From Promicromonospora sp. AC04 (lineage in GTDB: Bacteria > Actinomycetota > Actinomycetes > Actinomycetales > Cellulomonadaceae), in contig NZ_QBUG01000002.1 of the NCBI RefSeq assembly GCF_003058225.1, positions 372,001 to 436,000 of the forward strand: a stretch of DNA of 64,000 bases. The letters are read 5' to 3'. The translations under genes were made by a program, and so were the position numbers. Below, piece by piece: positions 40,050 to 48,798 of the stretch (position 1 is its first letter; each line of letters begins with the position of its first letter). The notes under the pieces were generated by a model. The model saw only the letters and a list, made by a program, of their open reading frames with translations. It was not told the origin of the DNA and did no database searches.

Positions 40050-41198
40050 TCACCACTCCGCGAACGAGCCGTCCTCGTGCCGCCAGACCGGGTTGCGCCA
40101 CCGGTGCCCTTCCACGGCCCGCTCGCGGACGTAGTCCTCGTTCACCTCGATGCCGAGGCCGGGCCCCCGGGGGATGGTGACCGAGCCGTCCTCGTACGCG
40201 AACACACCCGGGTCGACGAGGTAGTCCAGCAGGTCGTTCGCCTTGTTGTAGTGGATGCCCAGGCTCTGCTCCTGGATCACCGCGTTGTAGGCGACGGCGT
40301 CGAGCTGCAGGCAGGCGGCCAGCGCGATCGGGCCGAGCGGGCAGTGCGGGGCGACGGCGATGTCGTAGGCCTCCGCCATCGCGGCGATCTTGCGGACCTC
40401 GGTGATGCCGCCGGCGTGGGAGAGGTCGGGCTGGATGATGTCGACGACGCCCGAGGTGATGACGTGCTTGAAGTCCCACCGGGAGTACAGCCGTTCCCCG
40501 AGGGCGATCGGCGTGGCCGAGTTCCGGAGCACGTCGGCGATCCCGTCGACGTGCTCGGAGAGCACCGGCTCCTCGACGAACATCAGGTGGTAGGGCTGCA
40601 GGGCGTCGAGCAGCACGCGCGCCATCGGGCGGTGCACCCGCCCGTGGAAGTCGACGCCGATGCCGATGTCCGGCCCGACGGCGTCGCGGACCGCCGCGAC
40701 GTTGGCGACCACCTTCTCCACCTTGTCGCGCGAGTCGACGTACTGCAGCTCCTCCGGCCCGTTCATCTTGACCGCGGAGAAGCCCCGCTCGACGGCGTCC
40801 TTCGCCTGGGCAGCGGTCTCGGCGGGGCGGTCGCCGCCGATCCACGAGTAGACCTTGATCCGGTCGCGCAGGCGGCCGCCCAGCAGGTCGTGCACGGGCA
40901 CGCCGAGCGCCTTGCCCTTGATGTCCCAGAGCGCCTGGTCGATGCCGGCCAGCGCGCTCATGTGGATGCCGCCGCCGCGGTAGAACCCGGAGCGGTACAG
41001 GACGGTCCAGTGCTCCTCGATCCGGCGGGGGTCCTTGCCGATCAGGTAGTCGGACAGCTCCTCGACGGCGGCGGCCACGCTGGCCGCGCGCCCCTCCAGG
41101 ACCGGCTCGCCCCAGCCCACGATCCCCTCGTCGGTCTCGATCTTGAGGAAGAGCCACCGGGGCGGGACGGCGAATGTCGTCATCGACGTGATCTTCAC
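40050..41198 (-). CDS. dgoD: D-galactonate dehydratase (enolase superfamily)
   Basis: GTG 41198 with AAAGG upstream gives 382 residues. Mandelate-racemase-type features are in order: VKMNGPEE, the metal ligands in [15 protein letters not shown] and [12 protein letters not shown], and the catalytic His in [14 protein letters not shown]. The spacing and the DFHGR and APHCPLGP motifs are those of galactonate dehydratase, which forms 2-dehydro-3-deoxy-D-galactonate. It is the last gene of the dgoK-dgoA-dgoD operon, separated from dgoA by 97 bases that include an imperfect palindrome. Confidence 0.93.
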   Translation of the reverse strand: MKITSMTTFAVPPRWLFLKIETDEGIVGWGEPVLEGRAASVAAAVEELSDYLIGKDPRRIEEHWTVLYRSGFYRGGGIHMSALAGIDQALWDIKGKALGVPVHDLLGGRLRDRIKVYSWIGGDRPAETAAQAKDAVERGFSAVKMNGPEELQYVDSRDKVEKVVANVAAVRDAVGPDIGIGVDFHGRVHRPMARVLLDALQPYHLMFVEEPVLSEHVDGIADVLRNSATPIALGERLYSRWDFKHVITSGVVDIIQPDLSHAGGITEVRKIAAMAEAYDIAVAPHCPLGPIALAACLQLDAVAYNAVIQEQSLGIHYNKANDLLDYLVDPGVFAYEDGSVTIPRGPGLGIEVNEDYVRERAVEGHRWRNPVWRHEDGSFAEW

Positions 41199-41231
41199 GG
41201 CTTACCTTTCGTCAACGGTCTTGGGTTCGTC

Positions 41232-41297
41232 GAGATCTGGTGTTGGTGCCGGGATCTGGTGGTGCGCCGCCAGATCTCACCGGGATCACCAGATCTC
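41232..41297. repeat. Imperfect inverted repeat between dgoA and dgoD
   Basis: GAGATCTGGTG (41232-41242) pairs with CACCAGATCTC (41287-41297), and inner GATCTGG and CCAGATC copies add a second stem. The outer right arm overlaps the dgoA stop. It could reduce dgoD expression or protect the dgoKA mRNA end. Confidence 0.75.
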
Positions 41298-41898
41298 AGC
41301 GCCAGATCCCCACCAGGTGGGCGGCCCGCGCCCCGACCACGTCCGGTGCGTCGCCCGGGCGGTAGAGGGACGTGCCGATGCCTGCGCCGGATGCGCCGGC
41401 GCGTGCCCAGTCGGCGAGGTTCGCGGCGTCGACACCCCCGACGGGGACGAGCCCGGTGCCTGGAGGCAGGACGCTGGCCCAGGCCCGCATCCCGTCGATG
41501 CCGACGGCCGTGCTGGGAAAGAGCTTGATCGCGCGTGCGCCGGCTTCCAGCGCGGCGAACGCCTCGGTCGGCGTCGCCGCCCCCGGGTAGCTCTCCAGCC
41601 CGAGCCGCACCGTCTCGGCGACGACGTCGGCCCGGGTGTTCGGCGAGACGATGAGCGAGGCACCGGCGTCGGCGGCCCGCCGGACGTCGTCCGGGGTGAG
41701 CACGGTGCCTGCCCCGACCCGGCGCCCTGCCGGACCGGCCGCGCGGATCCGGCGGATGGACTCCAGCGGGTCCGGGGAGTTGAGCGGCACCTCGACGGCG
41801 TCGAACCCCGCCGCGAAGACGGCCTCCGCCACGGCGACGGCGTCGGCGGGCGACACCCCGCGAAGGATGGCGACGAGGCCGGTGGGACGGGACGTCAT
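41296..41898 (-). CDS. dgoA: 2-dehydro-3-deoxy-6-phosphogalactonate aldolase
   Basis: ATG 41898 overlaps the dgoK stop by three bases (ATGA). The 200-residue class I aldolase shows VAILRGVSPADAVAVAEAVFAAGFDAVEVPL, VGAGTVLTPDDV, IVSPNT and the Schiff-base lysine in ARAIKLFPS, followed by VPVGGVDAANLADW. It splits KDPGal to pyruvate and glyceraldehyde-3-phosphate. Linkage to dgoK and dgoD identifies galactonate rather than gluconate as the substrate. Confidence 0.94.
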   Translation of the reverse strand: MTSRPTGLVAILRGVSPADAVAVAEAVFAAGFDAVEVPLNSPDPLESIRRIRAAGPAGRRVGAGTVLTPDDVRRAADAGASLIVSPNTRADVVAETVRLGLESYPGAATPTEAFAALEAGARAIKLFPSTAVGIDGMRAWASVLPPGTGLVPVGGVDAANLADWARAGASGAGIGTSLYRPGDAPDVVGARAAHLVGIWR

Positions 41899-42911
41899 GA
41901 GGGCTGCTCCTCCGCCGTCAGGACAGATGCCGGGGTGGCCGTCGGGGTGAGCGAGGCCAGGCCTGCGTCGAGGGCGATGCGCCAGAGCCCGTGGACCGCG
42001 GCGTCCTCCTCGACGATGCGGACGGACACGCCGCCGCGCTCCAGCGCGAGGCGGTACCGGTCCTCGGTCGACGGGGGCCCGCACAGCGCGACGACGGCGG
42101 CCGGGTCGCCGCGCAGCGCATGCCGGACCTCGGCGCCGATCAGCAGCCCGGAGACGTAGTCGGCCACCTCCGCGGAGCCGAGCCGGCCGGCCAGCACGAG
42201 CGGTCGCGCCGTGAAGAGCAGCGCGGACAGGCCGCGCTCGTCCCCGTGCGCCGCCTCGGCCTCGAGCCCGCGCGCGAAGGCGGCCGATGCCTTGGGGCCG
42301 ACCTCCCCGGTCGCCAGCCGCGCGAGGATGCTGTCCCGCATCAGCAGGCCGTACAGCTCGCCGGTCATCGCGGTGGTGAAGCCGGTGACGCGGTCGCCGT
42401 CGAGGCGCACCCACTTCGAGTGCGTGCCGGGAAGCACCACGGTCTCGGGGCGGTCCGCGGCAGTGGCGAGCGCACCGACGAGCTGCACCTCCTCGCCCCG
42501 CATGACGTCCGGGTCGGGTCCGGCGTCCCGCAGGCCGGGAACGATGTGGACCACGGAGTCGCCGGCGGGCACCACCGTCAGCCGGTCCGCGAGGCCGCTG
42601 AGCTCAGCGGGGACGTCGAGGTACCCGGCCTCGGCCCAGCCGTGGTTCGAACCCGCCATCCCCGCGCACAGGACGGGGATGCCGGGATGCTCATCGAGCC
42701 AGGGCCGGCACAGCCACGCGAACGTCGCCTCGAACGCCGCGGCCCGCGCCCGTGCGGAGTCGGTTCGCTCCGAGACCGTCAGGGCGCCGTCGGCCGTCCG
42801 GACGCTGTCAAGCACCGAGCCCGTGCCGTCCAGGAGCCACGCGCGAAACGTCGTCGTTCCCCAGTCGAGGGCTACCAGTGCGGCGTCGCGCCTCGGTGCG
42901 TCATCAGCCAT
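41895..42911 (-). CDS. dgoK: 2-dehydro-3-deoxygalactonokinase
   Basis: ATG 42911 has TAACGT seven bases upstream, a leaderless start. The 338-residue protein begins ALVALDWGTTTFRAWLLDGTG (ASKHA-type phosphate motif) and has CAGMAGSNHGW, VVLPGTHSKWVRLDG and TAMTGELYGLL, all characteristic of DgoK. It phosphorylates 2-dehydro-3-deoxygalactonate. It is first in the operon and divergent from an IclR regulator, with two tandem operator-like sites in the 69-base spacer. Confidence 0.95.
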   Translation of the reverse strand: MADDAPRRDAALVALDWGTTTFRAWLLDGTGSVLDSVRTADGALTVSERTDSARARAAAFEATFAWLCRPWLDEHPGIPVLCAGMAGSNHGWAEAGYLDVPAELSGLADRLTVVPAGDSVVHIVPGLRDAGPDPDVMRGEEVQLVGALATAADRPETVVLPGTHSKWVRLDGDRVTGFTTAMTGELYGLLMRDSILARLATGEVGPKASAAFARGLEAEAAHGDERGLSALLFTARPLVLAGRLGSAEVADYVSGLLIGAEVRHALRGDPAAVVALCGPPSTEDRYRLALERGGVSVRIVEEDAAVHGLWRIALDAGLASLTPTATPASVLTAEEQPS

Positions 42912-42980
42912 GCTCCGGACGTTAGAGGCGGGATCCCGACTATCTGAACCGCGTCCCGATTATCGGGATACGGTGTGCCG
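42912..42980. promoter_or_regulatory. dgo operator/promoter region, divergent and leaderless both ways
   Basis: Two 15-base sites lie 20 bases apart: TCCCGACTATCTGAA (42934-42948) and TCCCGATTATCGGGA (42954-42968, a near-perfect palindrome). They fill the space between the leftward -10 TAACGT (42924 to 42919) and the rightward -10 TACGGT (42969-42974). The second site touches the iclR -10 box. They are the expected binding sites of the IclR-family protein, controlling dgoK and itself. Confidence 0.75.
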
Positions 42981-43829
42981 ATGGCCGTCCCACCCGACGC
43001 CCCCGCGCCGCGAGCGCTCGCCCCCACGGGCGAGCCGGTGTCGCGCGCACACGACGGGATCGCCTCCGCTCCCCCGGGCACGCAGACCCTCGCGCGGGGC
43101 ATCGCGATCGTCAACGCCGTCTCCCGCGGCCGGACCCGCCTGCGCGACATCGCGGAGGAGACCGGCGTCGGGCGCAGCACCACCCACCGCCTCCTCCAGC
43201 TCCTCCTGGCGACCGGCTACCTGCGGCAGCTCGACGACGGCGCCTACGCGCTCGGCCCCGCCCTCATCGAGCTCGGCTACCAGGCCCTGCAGGAGAACCC
43301 GGTCACCGGTGTGGCCGCCCCGGTGCTGCGCGCGCTCGCGGACCGTGTGCACGACACGGTCCACCTCGCCATCGAGGGCCGCGGGCAGGTGCTCTACCTC
43401 GACAAGATCCCGGGAACGCGCGGGGCGGTGATGCGCTCGCAGATCGGGCACCGCATGCCGCTGACCCGTACGGGGATCGGCAAGGCGCTCCTCCTGGACA
43501 GCCCCGGGCGCTGGAGCGAGCGGTTCCTCGCCGAGCGGCCGGCGGGGGCCGGGCACGGGCTGGAGCACGACGTGCTCACCGCCGACGCGTTCGTGCAGGT
43601 CATGGAGGCTTCGGCCGGTCGGGGGGTGGCCTTCGACCTCGAGGAGAACGAGCCGGGCATCCTCTGCGTCGCGGCGCCGGTGCGCGACACGTCGGGCTCG
43701 ATAGTCGCCGCGATCAGCGTCACGGCGACCCGCCCCTACATGCCGCCCGAGCGGCTCGAGACGCTCGCGCCGATAGTGCAGGACGCCGCCGCCCGGATCT
43801 CGACGGGCCTGGGCTGGCGAGCGACGTAG
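42981..43829 (+). CDS. IclR-family transcriptional regulator of the dgo operon
   Basis: ATG 42981 is taken because TACGGT ends six bases before it. The 282-residue protein has a disordered N-terminus of about 35 residues, the winged helix (ARGIAIVNAVSRGRTRLRDIAEETGVGRSTTHRLLQLLLATGYLRQ) and the IclR effector domain (LALRALADRVHDTVHLAIEGRGQVLYLDKIPG region and RTGIGKALL). Known dgo operons of enterobacteria use a GntR-type DgoR, so an IclR protein here is a different solution. The effector is probably galactonate or KDGal; this is inferred from position. Confidence 0.9.
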   Translation: MAVPPDAPAPRALAPTGEPVSRAHDGIASAPPGTQTLARGIAIVNAVSRGRTRLRDIAEETGVGRSTTHRLLQLLLATGYLRQLDDGAYALGPALIELGYQALQENPVTGVAAPVLRALADRVHDTVHLAIEGRGQVLYLDKIPGTRGAVMRSQIGHRMPLTRTGIGKALLLDSPGRWSERFLAERPAGAGHGLEHDVLTADAFVQVMEASAGRGVAFDLEENEPGILCVAAPVRDTSGSIVAAISVTATRPYMPPERLETLAPIVQDAAARISTGLGWRAT

Positions 43830-43905
43830 GGTGGGCCGCGGATCACTGAACGCAGCATTGGCGCTCCGATGACCCGTTCCGAAGACCGCGTGCTAATCTC
43901 GTTAC

Positions 43906-43975
43906 AGCCTCCCCCCAAGGGGTGTGAGGAAGTGAAGCCGGGACCCCCTGATGGACGTCAGGAGCCCGGCATCGC
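43906..43975 (+). ncRNA. Candidate small RNA with two C-rich hairpins (6C-like)
   Basis: TAATCT at 43894-43899 could be a -10 box. Downstream lie two adjacent hairpins: 43908-43929 (CCTC/GAGG and CCCC/GGGG, with a run of six C) and 43937-43970 (GCCGGG/CCCGGC and CCTGA/TCAGG, with five C in the strand). Two neighbouring hairpins with C runs in about 70 bases are the hallmark of the actinobacterial 6C RNA. The region lies between convergent genes, so the second hairpin could instead be only a terminator. Confidence 0.45.
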
Positions 43976-43980
43976 GCATT

Positions 43981-44610
43981 TCAGGAGAGTTTGATGTCGA
44001 TCTCCCGAATCACGCTTCCTACGATCAGGCGCAACGCATCGTCCCCGTCGGATCGGTAAGCGTTGACGATGCCCGCAACGGCGTCCGGCACCCAGAGCAT
44101 CGGCTCCTCGTTGGGCAGCGCAAACTCGACACGGAGCGCCGATGAGACCACCGCCTTGCTGTAGAGGGCGGCTGCCATCGTCTTGTCCCGTGCATTCAAC
44201 GCCGGATGGCGGGACTCGAGAAGAACAGCGGTCACACCGATCTGGTCGAGTTCGTACAAGAGCCGCTCCATACACTGGCGCCTCGCACGTTCCTGCCGCT
44301 TGGAGTCCAGCGGAACTCCCACCACCACAATGTTGAATGCATCTAGCTCGGCGACGAGCGCTGCGATCTTCTCCTGACGAAGCTCCGACTCGTGCCTCCA
44401 GTGGAGCCGCCTCGCCTTCCCTTGCCGCAAGGCACGCAGACTGTCCCGGGTCTGCTCACAAGCGGAAGGGTCGGCTACTACGGCCGCCATCAGATAAATC
44501 CCCGGACGGCCATCCATCGGCCCCCGCATCGACTCGTCCACCCAAGCGTGCAGAGTGAACTCGTCGGCGTCAGGAGATTGGGGATCCACTGCAGGATCAT
44601 CCCCCAGCAA
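43981..44610 (-). CDS. DUF3800-like protein
   Basis: The frame starts at TTG 44610 (209 residues); a later GTG with GGGGGA upstream is also possible. The N-terminal FTLHAWVDESMRG and RLHWRHES, the middle VVVGVPLDSKRQ, and the late DAVAGIVNAYRSDGDDAL are the acidic and His positions of the DUF3800 family, a predicted RNase H-like fold. Function is unknown; members often occur with mobile or defence genes. The gene and its flank to about 44690 are less GC-rich than neighbours, suggesting transfer. Confidence 0.7.
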   Translation of the reverse strand: MLGDDPAVDPQSPDADEFTLHAWVDESMRGPMDGRPGIYLMAAVVADPSACEQTRDSLRALRQGKARRLHWRHESELRQEKIAALVAELDAFNIVVVGVPLDSKRQERARRQCMERLLYELDQIGVTAVLLESRHPALNARDKTMAAALYSKAVVSSALRVEFALPNEEPMLWVPDAVAGIVNAYRSDGDDALRLIVGSVIREIDIKLS

Positions 44611-44697
44611 ACGCCCTCATACCAGTTCAGTAGCTATTGCATATACGCAACACCTAACATGTAGGTCGCAAAGGTCGTACTTGCAGCCGCTTAGCAA

Positions 44698-44712
44698 CCG
44701 CCCCGGAGGCGG
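44698..44712. terminator. Short hairpin after the ABC exporter operon
   Basis: CCGCC (44698-44702) and GGCGG (44708-44712) pair around CCGGA, four bases past the leftward stop of the ABC gene at 44717. Small but G/C-only; weak evidence. Confidence 0.45.
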
Positions 44713-44716
44713 CCCG

Positions 44717-46462
44717 CTACTCGTGCTGCCAGCTGTGCCAGAGCCGTGCGTAGTCGCCGCCCGCCGCGACCAGCTCCTCGTGCGGGCCGATCTCGGTGAT
44801 GCGGCCGCCGTCGAGCACCGCGACCCGGTCGGCGTCGTGCGCCGTGTGCAGGCGGTGGGCGATGGCCACTACCGTGCGCCCGTCGAGCACCGCGTTGAGC
44901 GAGCGCTCCAGGTGCCGGGCCGCGCGCGGGTCCAGCAAGGAGGTCGCCTCGTCGAGGACGAGCGTGTGCGGGTCGAGCAGCACCAGCCGCGCGAGCGCGA
45001 CCTGCTGCGCCTGCGCCGGGGTGAGCTTGTACCCACCGGAGCCGACCTCCGTGGCGAGACCGTCGTCGAGCGCCTCCACCCACCCGTGCGCGTCCACGGC
45101 ACGCAGCGCGTCCATCAGCTCGGCGTCGTCCGCCTCGATCTTGGCCAGCCGCAGGTTCTCCGCCAGCGACCCCACGAACACGTGGTGCTCCTGGGTCACG
45201 AGCGCCACGTGCTTGCGCAGGTCCTCCAGCGGCAGGTCCACCAGCGGTACGTCGCCGACCTTCACCGTGCCGCCCGTGGGCGGGTGGATGCCGGCCAGCA
45301 TGCGGCCGAGGGTCGACTTGCCCGAGCCCGACGGCCCGACGATCGCCAGCCGCTCCCCCACCCTGAGGTCGAGGTCGATGCCGTGCAGCACGTCCGTGCC
45401 CTCGCGATAGGCATAGCGCACCTCGGCGCCGCGCACCTGCTCGTCCTCGGGCACGGCCTCGCCCGCCGTGCGGTCCATCGGCACGAGCCGGACGCCGATG
45501 ATGCGGGACAGGGACGTCGCGGCCACCTGGATCTCGTCCAGCCAGAAGATGAGCTCCCAGACCGGGCCCTGCAGCTGATAGGTGTACATGACGATGGTCG
45601 CGACCATGCCGATGGTCACGGTGCCCTCGGAGGCCAGGAACCCACCCCACACGAGCACCGCGATGGGCGCGATCATGAAGGCGAAGTCCACGCCCGGGAA
45701 CAGCACGGTCCGCAGGTTGAGCGTCCCGCGCTCGGCCTCGAACGCCTCGTGCAGGTCGTCGTCGCCGCGCGTCGTGCGCCGTCGGCCGATCTTCAGCGCG
45801 TCGATCGTGCGCGCGCCCTCGACGGACTCGGTGACCGTGCCGTCGAGCCGCGCGTACGCCGCGGACTCCCGCTGGTAGGCCGGGGTGGCCCGCTTCAGGT
45901 ACCAGCGGGCCACCACGACCAGCACCGGCGCGCCGACGAACATCGCGATCGCCACGAGCGGCGACACCAGGAGGCTCATCGCGGACGTCAGCACGAGCGT
46001 CACCACCGCGATCACCAGCCGCGGGACGCCGAAGCGCACCGCGTTCTGGATGCGGCTGACGTCACGGGTCGTGCGGGCGATGAGGTCGCCGGTCCCGGCG
46101 GTCTCGACCGTGGACAGCGGCAGGGACGTGATGGTCTCGATGAACTCCTCGCGCATGTCCGCGAACACCGTCTCGCCGAACACCATGGCGCGGCGCTGCG
46201 CGAACCGGGTGATCAGCGCCTGCAGCACGATCGCGGCGGCGGCCACGAGCACCAGGTTTCGCGCCACCTCGAGGGTGGTCCCGTTCGTCACGGCGTCGAC
46301 GAGCTTGCCCAGCACGAACGGGCCGACCAGACCGGCCAGGGCCGCCACCGTGTTCGCCACGGTGATGACGATCAGGGGCGCCCGGTGCCGTCCGAGCAGC
46401 TTGCGCGTGTACCGCCAGGTCTCGGCGGCATCGGCGATCGGCAGGATCTTTCCCGTGCTCAT
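44717..46462 (-). CDS. Heterodimeric ABC exporter subunit with intact Walker sites
   Basis: ATG 46462 overlaps the partner stop (ATGA); 581 residues. Six membrane helices (about residues 30-320) precede an ATPase with a canonical Walker A (GPSGSGKSTLGRML), Q-loop region, Walker B and catalytic Glu (HTLVLDEATSLLD) and H-loop (VVAIAHRLHT). The signature motif is altered: LTPAQAQQ in place of LSGGQ. Its partner has the reverse defects, so the two form one good and one degenerate ATP site, as in TM287/288-type exporters. The cargo (drug, lipid or peptide) is unknown. Confidence 0.92.
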   Translation of the reverse strand: MSTGKILPIADAAETWRYTRKLLGRHRAPLIVITVANTVAALAGLVGPFVLGKLVDAVTNGTTLEVARNLVLVAAAAIVLQALITRFAQRRAMVFGETVFADMREEFIETITSLPLSTVETAGTGDLIARTTRDVSRIQNAVRFGVPRLVIAVVTLVLTSAMSLLVSPLVAIAMFVGAPVLVVVARWYLKRATPAYQRESAAYARLDGTVTESVEGARTIDALKIGRRRTTRGDDDLHEAFEAERGTLNLRTVLFPGVDFAFMIAPIAVLVWGGFLASEGTVTIGMVATIVMYTYQLQGPVWELIFWLDEIQVAATSLSRIIGVRLVPMDRTAGEAVPEDEQVRGAEVRYAYREGTDVLHGIDLDLRVGERLAIVGPSGSGKSTLGRMLAGIHPPTGGTVKVGDVPLVDLPLEDLRKHVALVTQEHHVFVGSLAENLRLAKIEADDAELMDALRAVDAHGWVEALDDGLATEVGSGGYKLTPAQAQQVALARLVLLDPHTLVLDEATSLLDPRAARHLERSLNAVLDGRTVVAIAHRLHTAHDADRVAVLDGGRITEIGPHEELVAAGGDYARLWHSWQHE

Positions 46463-48273
46463 GCCGCGCCTCCTTCCTGTGCGTTGGTGGCGCCCAGCAG
46501 CTCGTCGAGCTCGGCGTCCAGGTCGTCGTCGTCCAGCGAGCGGCCTACCACCCGCCGGTAGCGGGCGGCCTCGCGCCCGCCCTCGGCGTTCGGTGGCAGG
46601 TCCAGCAGGTCGCGGTGCGTCCCGTGCGTGACGACGCTCCCGTCGTCCAGGAAGATCACGTCGTCCACGTGGTCGAGCACCAGGGGGCTAGCGGTGACGA
46701 TCAGGGTCGTCCGGCCCCGACGCCACTCGGTGAGGCGCTGCGCGATGCGCGCCTCGGTGTGCGCGTCGACCGCCGAGGTGGGCTCGATCAGCACCAGGAT
46801 CTCCGGGTCGGTGAGCAGCGCCCGGGCGAGCGCCACCCGCTGCCGCTGACCGCCGGACAGCGAGCGCCCCTTCTCCGGGATCTCGCCCTCGATGCCGTCC
46901 GGCAGGGACTCCAGCACGTCGTGCGCGTCGGCGATGTGCATGGCGCGCAGCAGCGCCTCCGCGTTCGCGGTGTCCCGTACGTCGAGCTCGCCCGCGAGCC
47001 GGCCCGAGAACAGCGCCGGGGTCGCGTCCGCGACCACTATCCGGTCCCGCAGCTCCTGCTTGTCGAGGTCGGTCAGCCGGACGCCGCCGAGCGTGACCGG
47101 GGTGCCGGTCTCCGCCTCGTCGTCGTACCGGCCCATCCGGATCGCGACCTGCGCCGACTCGTCCGGGTCGGCGCTGACCAGCGCGACGACCCGGCCGGGC
47201 TGGAGCGCGACGCCCGTCGTCTCGTCGACCAGCGGCACGTCGGCCGGCGGCATGGTCGCCGTCGGCTGCTCGGCGCCGGTGGCGGGCACGACCTGCAGCA
47301 CCTTGACGACCTTGCCCGCGGCGACGTGTGCCTTGGTCACGACGTTGACGGACTGGACCAGCAGGTGCACGGGCCACGACAGGAACGACGCGTACCCGTA
47401 GAACGCGACGAGCTGGCCCGTGGTGATCCGCCCGGCGATGGCCTCCGCCGCGCCGAGGTACACGACCAGCGCGATGAACAGCCCGGGCAGCAGGATCTGC
47501 AGGGCGTCGAGCACCGACTGCGTGCCCGCGACGTCGACGCCCGCCTGCCGGACCTTCTGCGACTGCGTCCGGTACCGGCCCGTGAAGACCTTCTCCCCGC
47601 CGATGCCGCGCAGGATGCGCAGCCCGGAGACGGTGTCCGCGCCGAGCGTGGTGAGCCGCCCCTGCGCGTCGCGCTGGTTCTTCTGGTGCTTCTGCAGCGG
47701 CTTGACCAGCAGCGCGAGGATCGCGGCGACCACGGGCAGGCCGAGCGCGATGACGAGGCCCAGCGTGAGCGACTGCGTGAGCATCAGCACCACCACGATG
47801 CCGTAGGTGGCGACGCTGCCGATGGTCTGCGCGGCGATGCCGAAGACCTCGCCGATGCGCATCGTGTCGTTCGCCACCGAGGACACGACCTCGCCCGTGG
47901 GCAGCTCCTTGGTGATGTTCTGCCCCGACCGGGACACGGTGCGCGTCACGAGCTGCGACGTGCGGAACGCGGCGTGCATCCAGGCAGTGATGTCCCACCG
48001 GTGGCCGATCGCGTTCGAGGCGATCCAGAGAAGGCCGACACCCAGCATGGTGCCCGCCCAGGTCCACGTGGTGCGGTCGAGACCGGACGCGCTCGCGCTG
48101 TCGATGATCCGCCCCAGCAGGAACGGCTGGAAGGCGCTGCACGCGAACGAGAACACGCCGAAGAACATCGCCACGAGCAGCACCCGCACCTGCTTCCGGG
48201 CAAGCCACAGGAGCAGGGTGAGGGGCCCGCGCAGCGGCGGGGTGCCGGGATCGGCAAAGGGGAGGGGGCGCAC
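46459..48273 (-). CDS. Heterodimeric ABC exporter subunit with degenerate ATP site
   Basis: GTG 48273 is chosen because TACGGT ends seven bases upstream; ATG 48303 would add ten residues. The 604-residue protein has six membrane helices and an ATPase whose Walker A is lost (VVALVSADPDESAQVAIRM instead of GxxGxGKST). Walker B lacks its Asp (LVLIEPTSAVD) and the H-loop His is replaced (LIVTASPLVLD), while the signature LSGGQRQR is perfect. The C-terminus carries an acidic tail (DDDDLDAELDELLG). It must pair with the subunit downstream, to which it is translationally coupled. Confidence 0.92.
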   Translation of the reverse strand: MRPLPFADPGTPPLRGPLTLLLWLARKQVRVLLVAMFFGVFSFACSAFQPFLLGRIIDSASASGLDRTTWTWAGTMLGVGLLWIASNAIGHRWDITAWMHAAFRTSQLVTRTVSRSGQNITKELPTGEVVSSVANDTMRIGEVFGIAAQTIGSVATYGIVVVLMLTQSLTLGLVIALGLPVVAAILALLVKPLQKHQKNQRDAQGRLTTLGADTVSGLRILRGIGGEKVFTGRYRTQSQKVRQAGVDVAGTQSVLDALQILLPGLFIALVVYLGAAEAIAGRITTGQLVAFYGYASFLSWPVHLLVQSVNVVTKAHVAAGKVVKVLQVVPATGAEQPTATMPPADVPLVDETTGVALQPGRVVALVSADPDESAQVAIRMGRYDDEAETGTPVTLGGVRLTDLDKQELRDRIVVADATPALFSGRLAGELDVRDTANAEALLRAMHIADAHDVLESLPDGIEGEIPEKGRSLSGGQRQRVALARALLTDPEILVLIEPTSAVDAHTEARIAQRLTEWRRGRTTLIVTASPLVLDHVDDVIFLDDGSVVTHGTHRDLLDLPPNAEGGREAARYRRVVGRSLDDDDLDAELDELLGATNAQEGGAA

Positions 48274-48363
48274 GACAACCACCGTACGGAGGACCACTGA
48301 CATTGATCCACGCTTTATCCACACGGCAGAGGCCACCCCGGAAAAGGCATATCCTCGAATGTT

Positions 48364-48771
48364 GTGAGTACCCCTCAGACTGCTCCCGAGATCTCCGCCG
48401 AGGCGGCCGCTACCGCGATCCGCAAGGCCCGTGGCGCCATGGCCCGGTACCGCTTCATGGCGATCCTGACCGGTGTCATGCTGCTGATCCTCTGCGTCGA
48501 GCTGGGCATCAAGTACGGCCTGGGCGCGCTGACCGACGTCGACGGCGTGATGCCGTTCATCGCGTGGGTGCCGTTCGCGCACGGCTGGATCTACGTGGCG
48601 TACCTGGTCACCGTCGCCGACCTGTGGTCGAAGATGCGCTGGGGCTTCGGCCGCCTGATCACGATGGTGCTCGCCGGCGTGGTCCCGGTGATGTCGTTCG
48701 TACTGGAGAAGAAGATCCACGGCGAGGCCGAGGCGAAGCTCGCCGCGCTCGAGGCGCGCTACCTGTCCTGA
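48364..48771 (+). CDS. DUF3817 family membrane protein
   Basis: GTG 48364 gives 135 residues; TATCCT ends eight bases upstream as a possible -10 of a near-leaderless mRNA. Three helices are visible, starting at RYRFMAILTGVMLLILCVELGIKYGLG, then PFAHGWIYVAYLVTVADL and RLITMVLAGVVPVMSFVLE. MPFIAWVPFAHGWIY and RFMAILTG are typical of DUF3817. A charged C-terminal helix (KKIHGEAEAKLAALEARY) is cytoplasmic. Function is unknown. Confidence 0.88.
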   Translation: MSTPQTAPEISAEAAATAIRKARGAMARYRFMAILTGVMLLILCVELGIKYGLGALTDVDGVMPFIAWVPFAHGWIYVAYLVTVADLWSKMRWGFGRLITMVLAGVVPVMSFVLEKKIHGEAEAKLAALEARYLS

Positions 48772-48798
48772 CCTGGCCGGCCCGGTGGCCCGACGGCG

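Noticed and set aside
38513-40180. Rightward open frame opposite guaA
   Set aside because: Antisense shadow of a housekeeping gene with Asp/His/Arg-rich content only.
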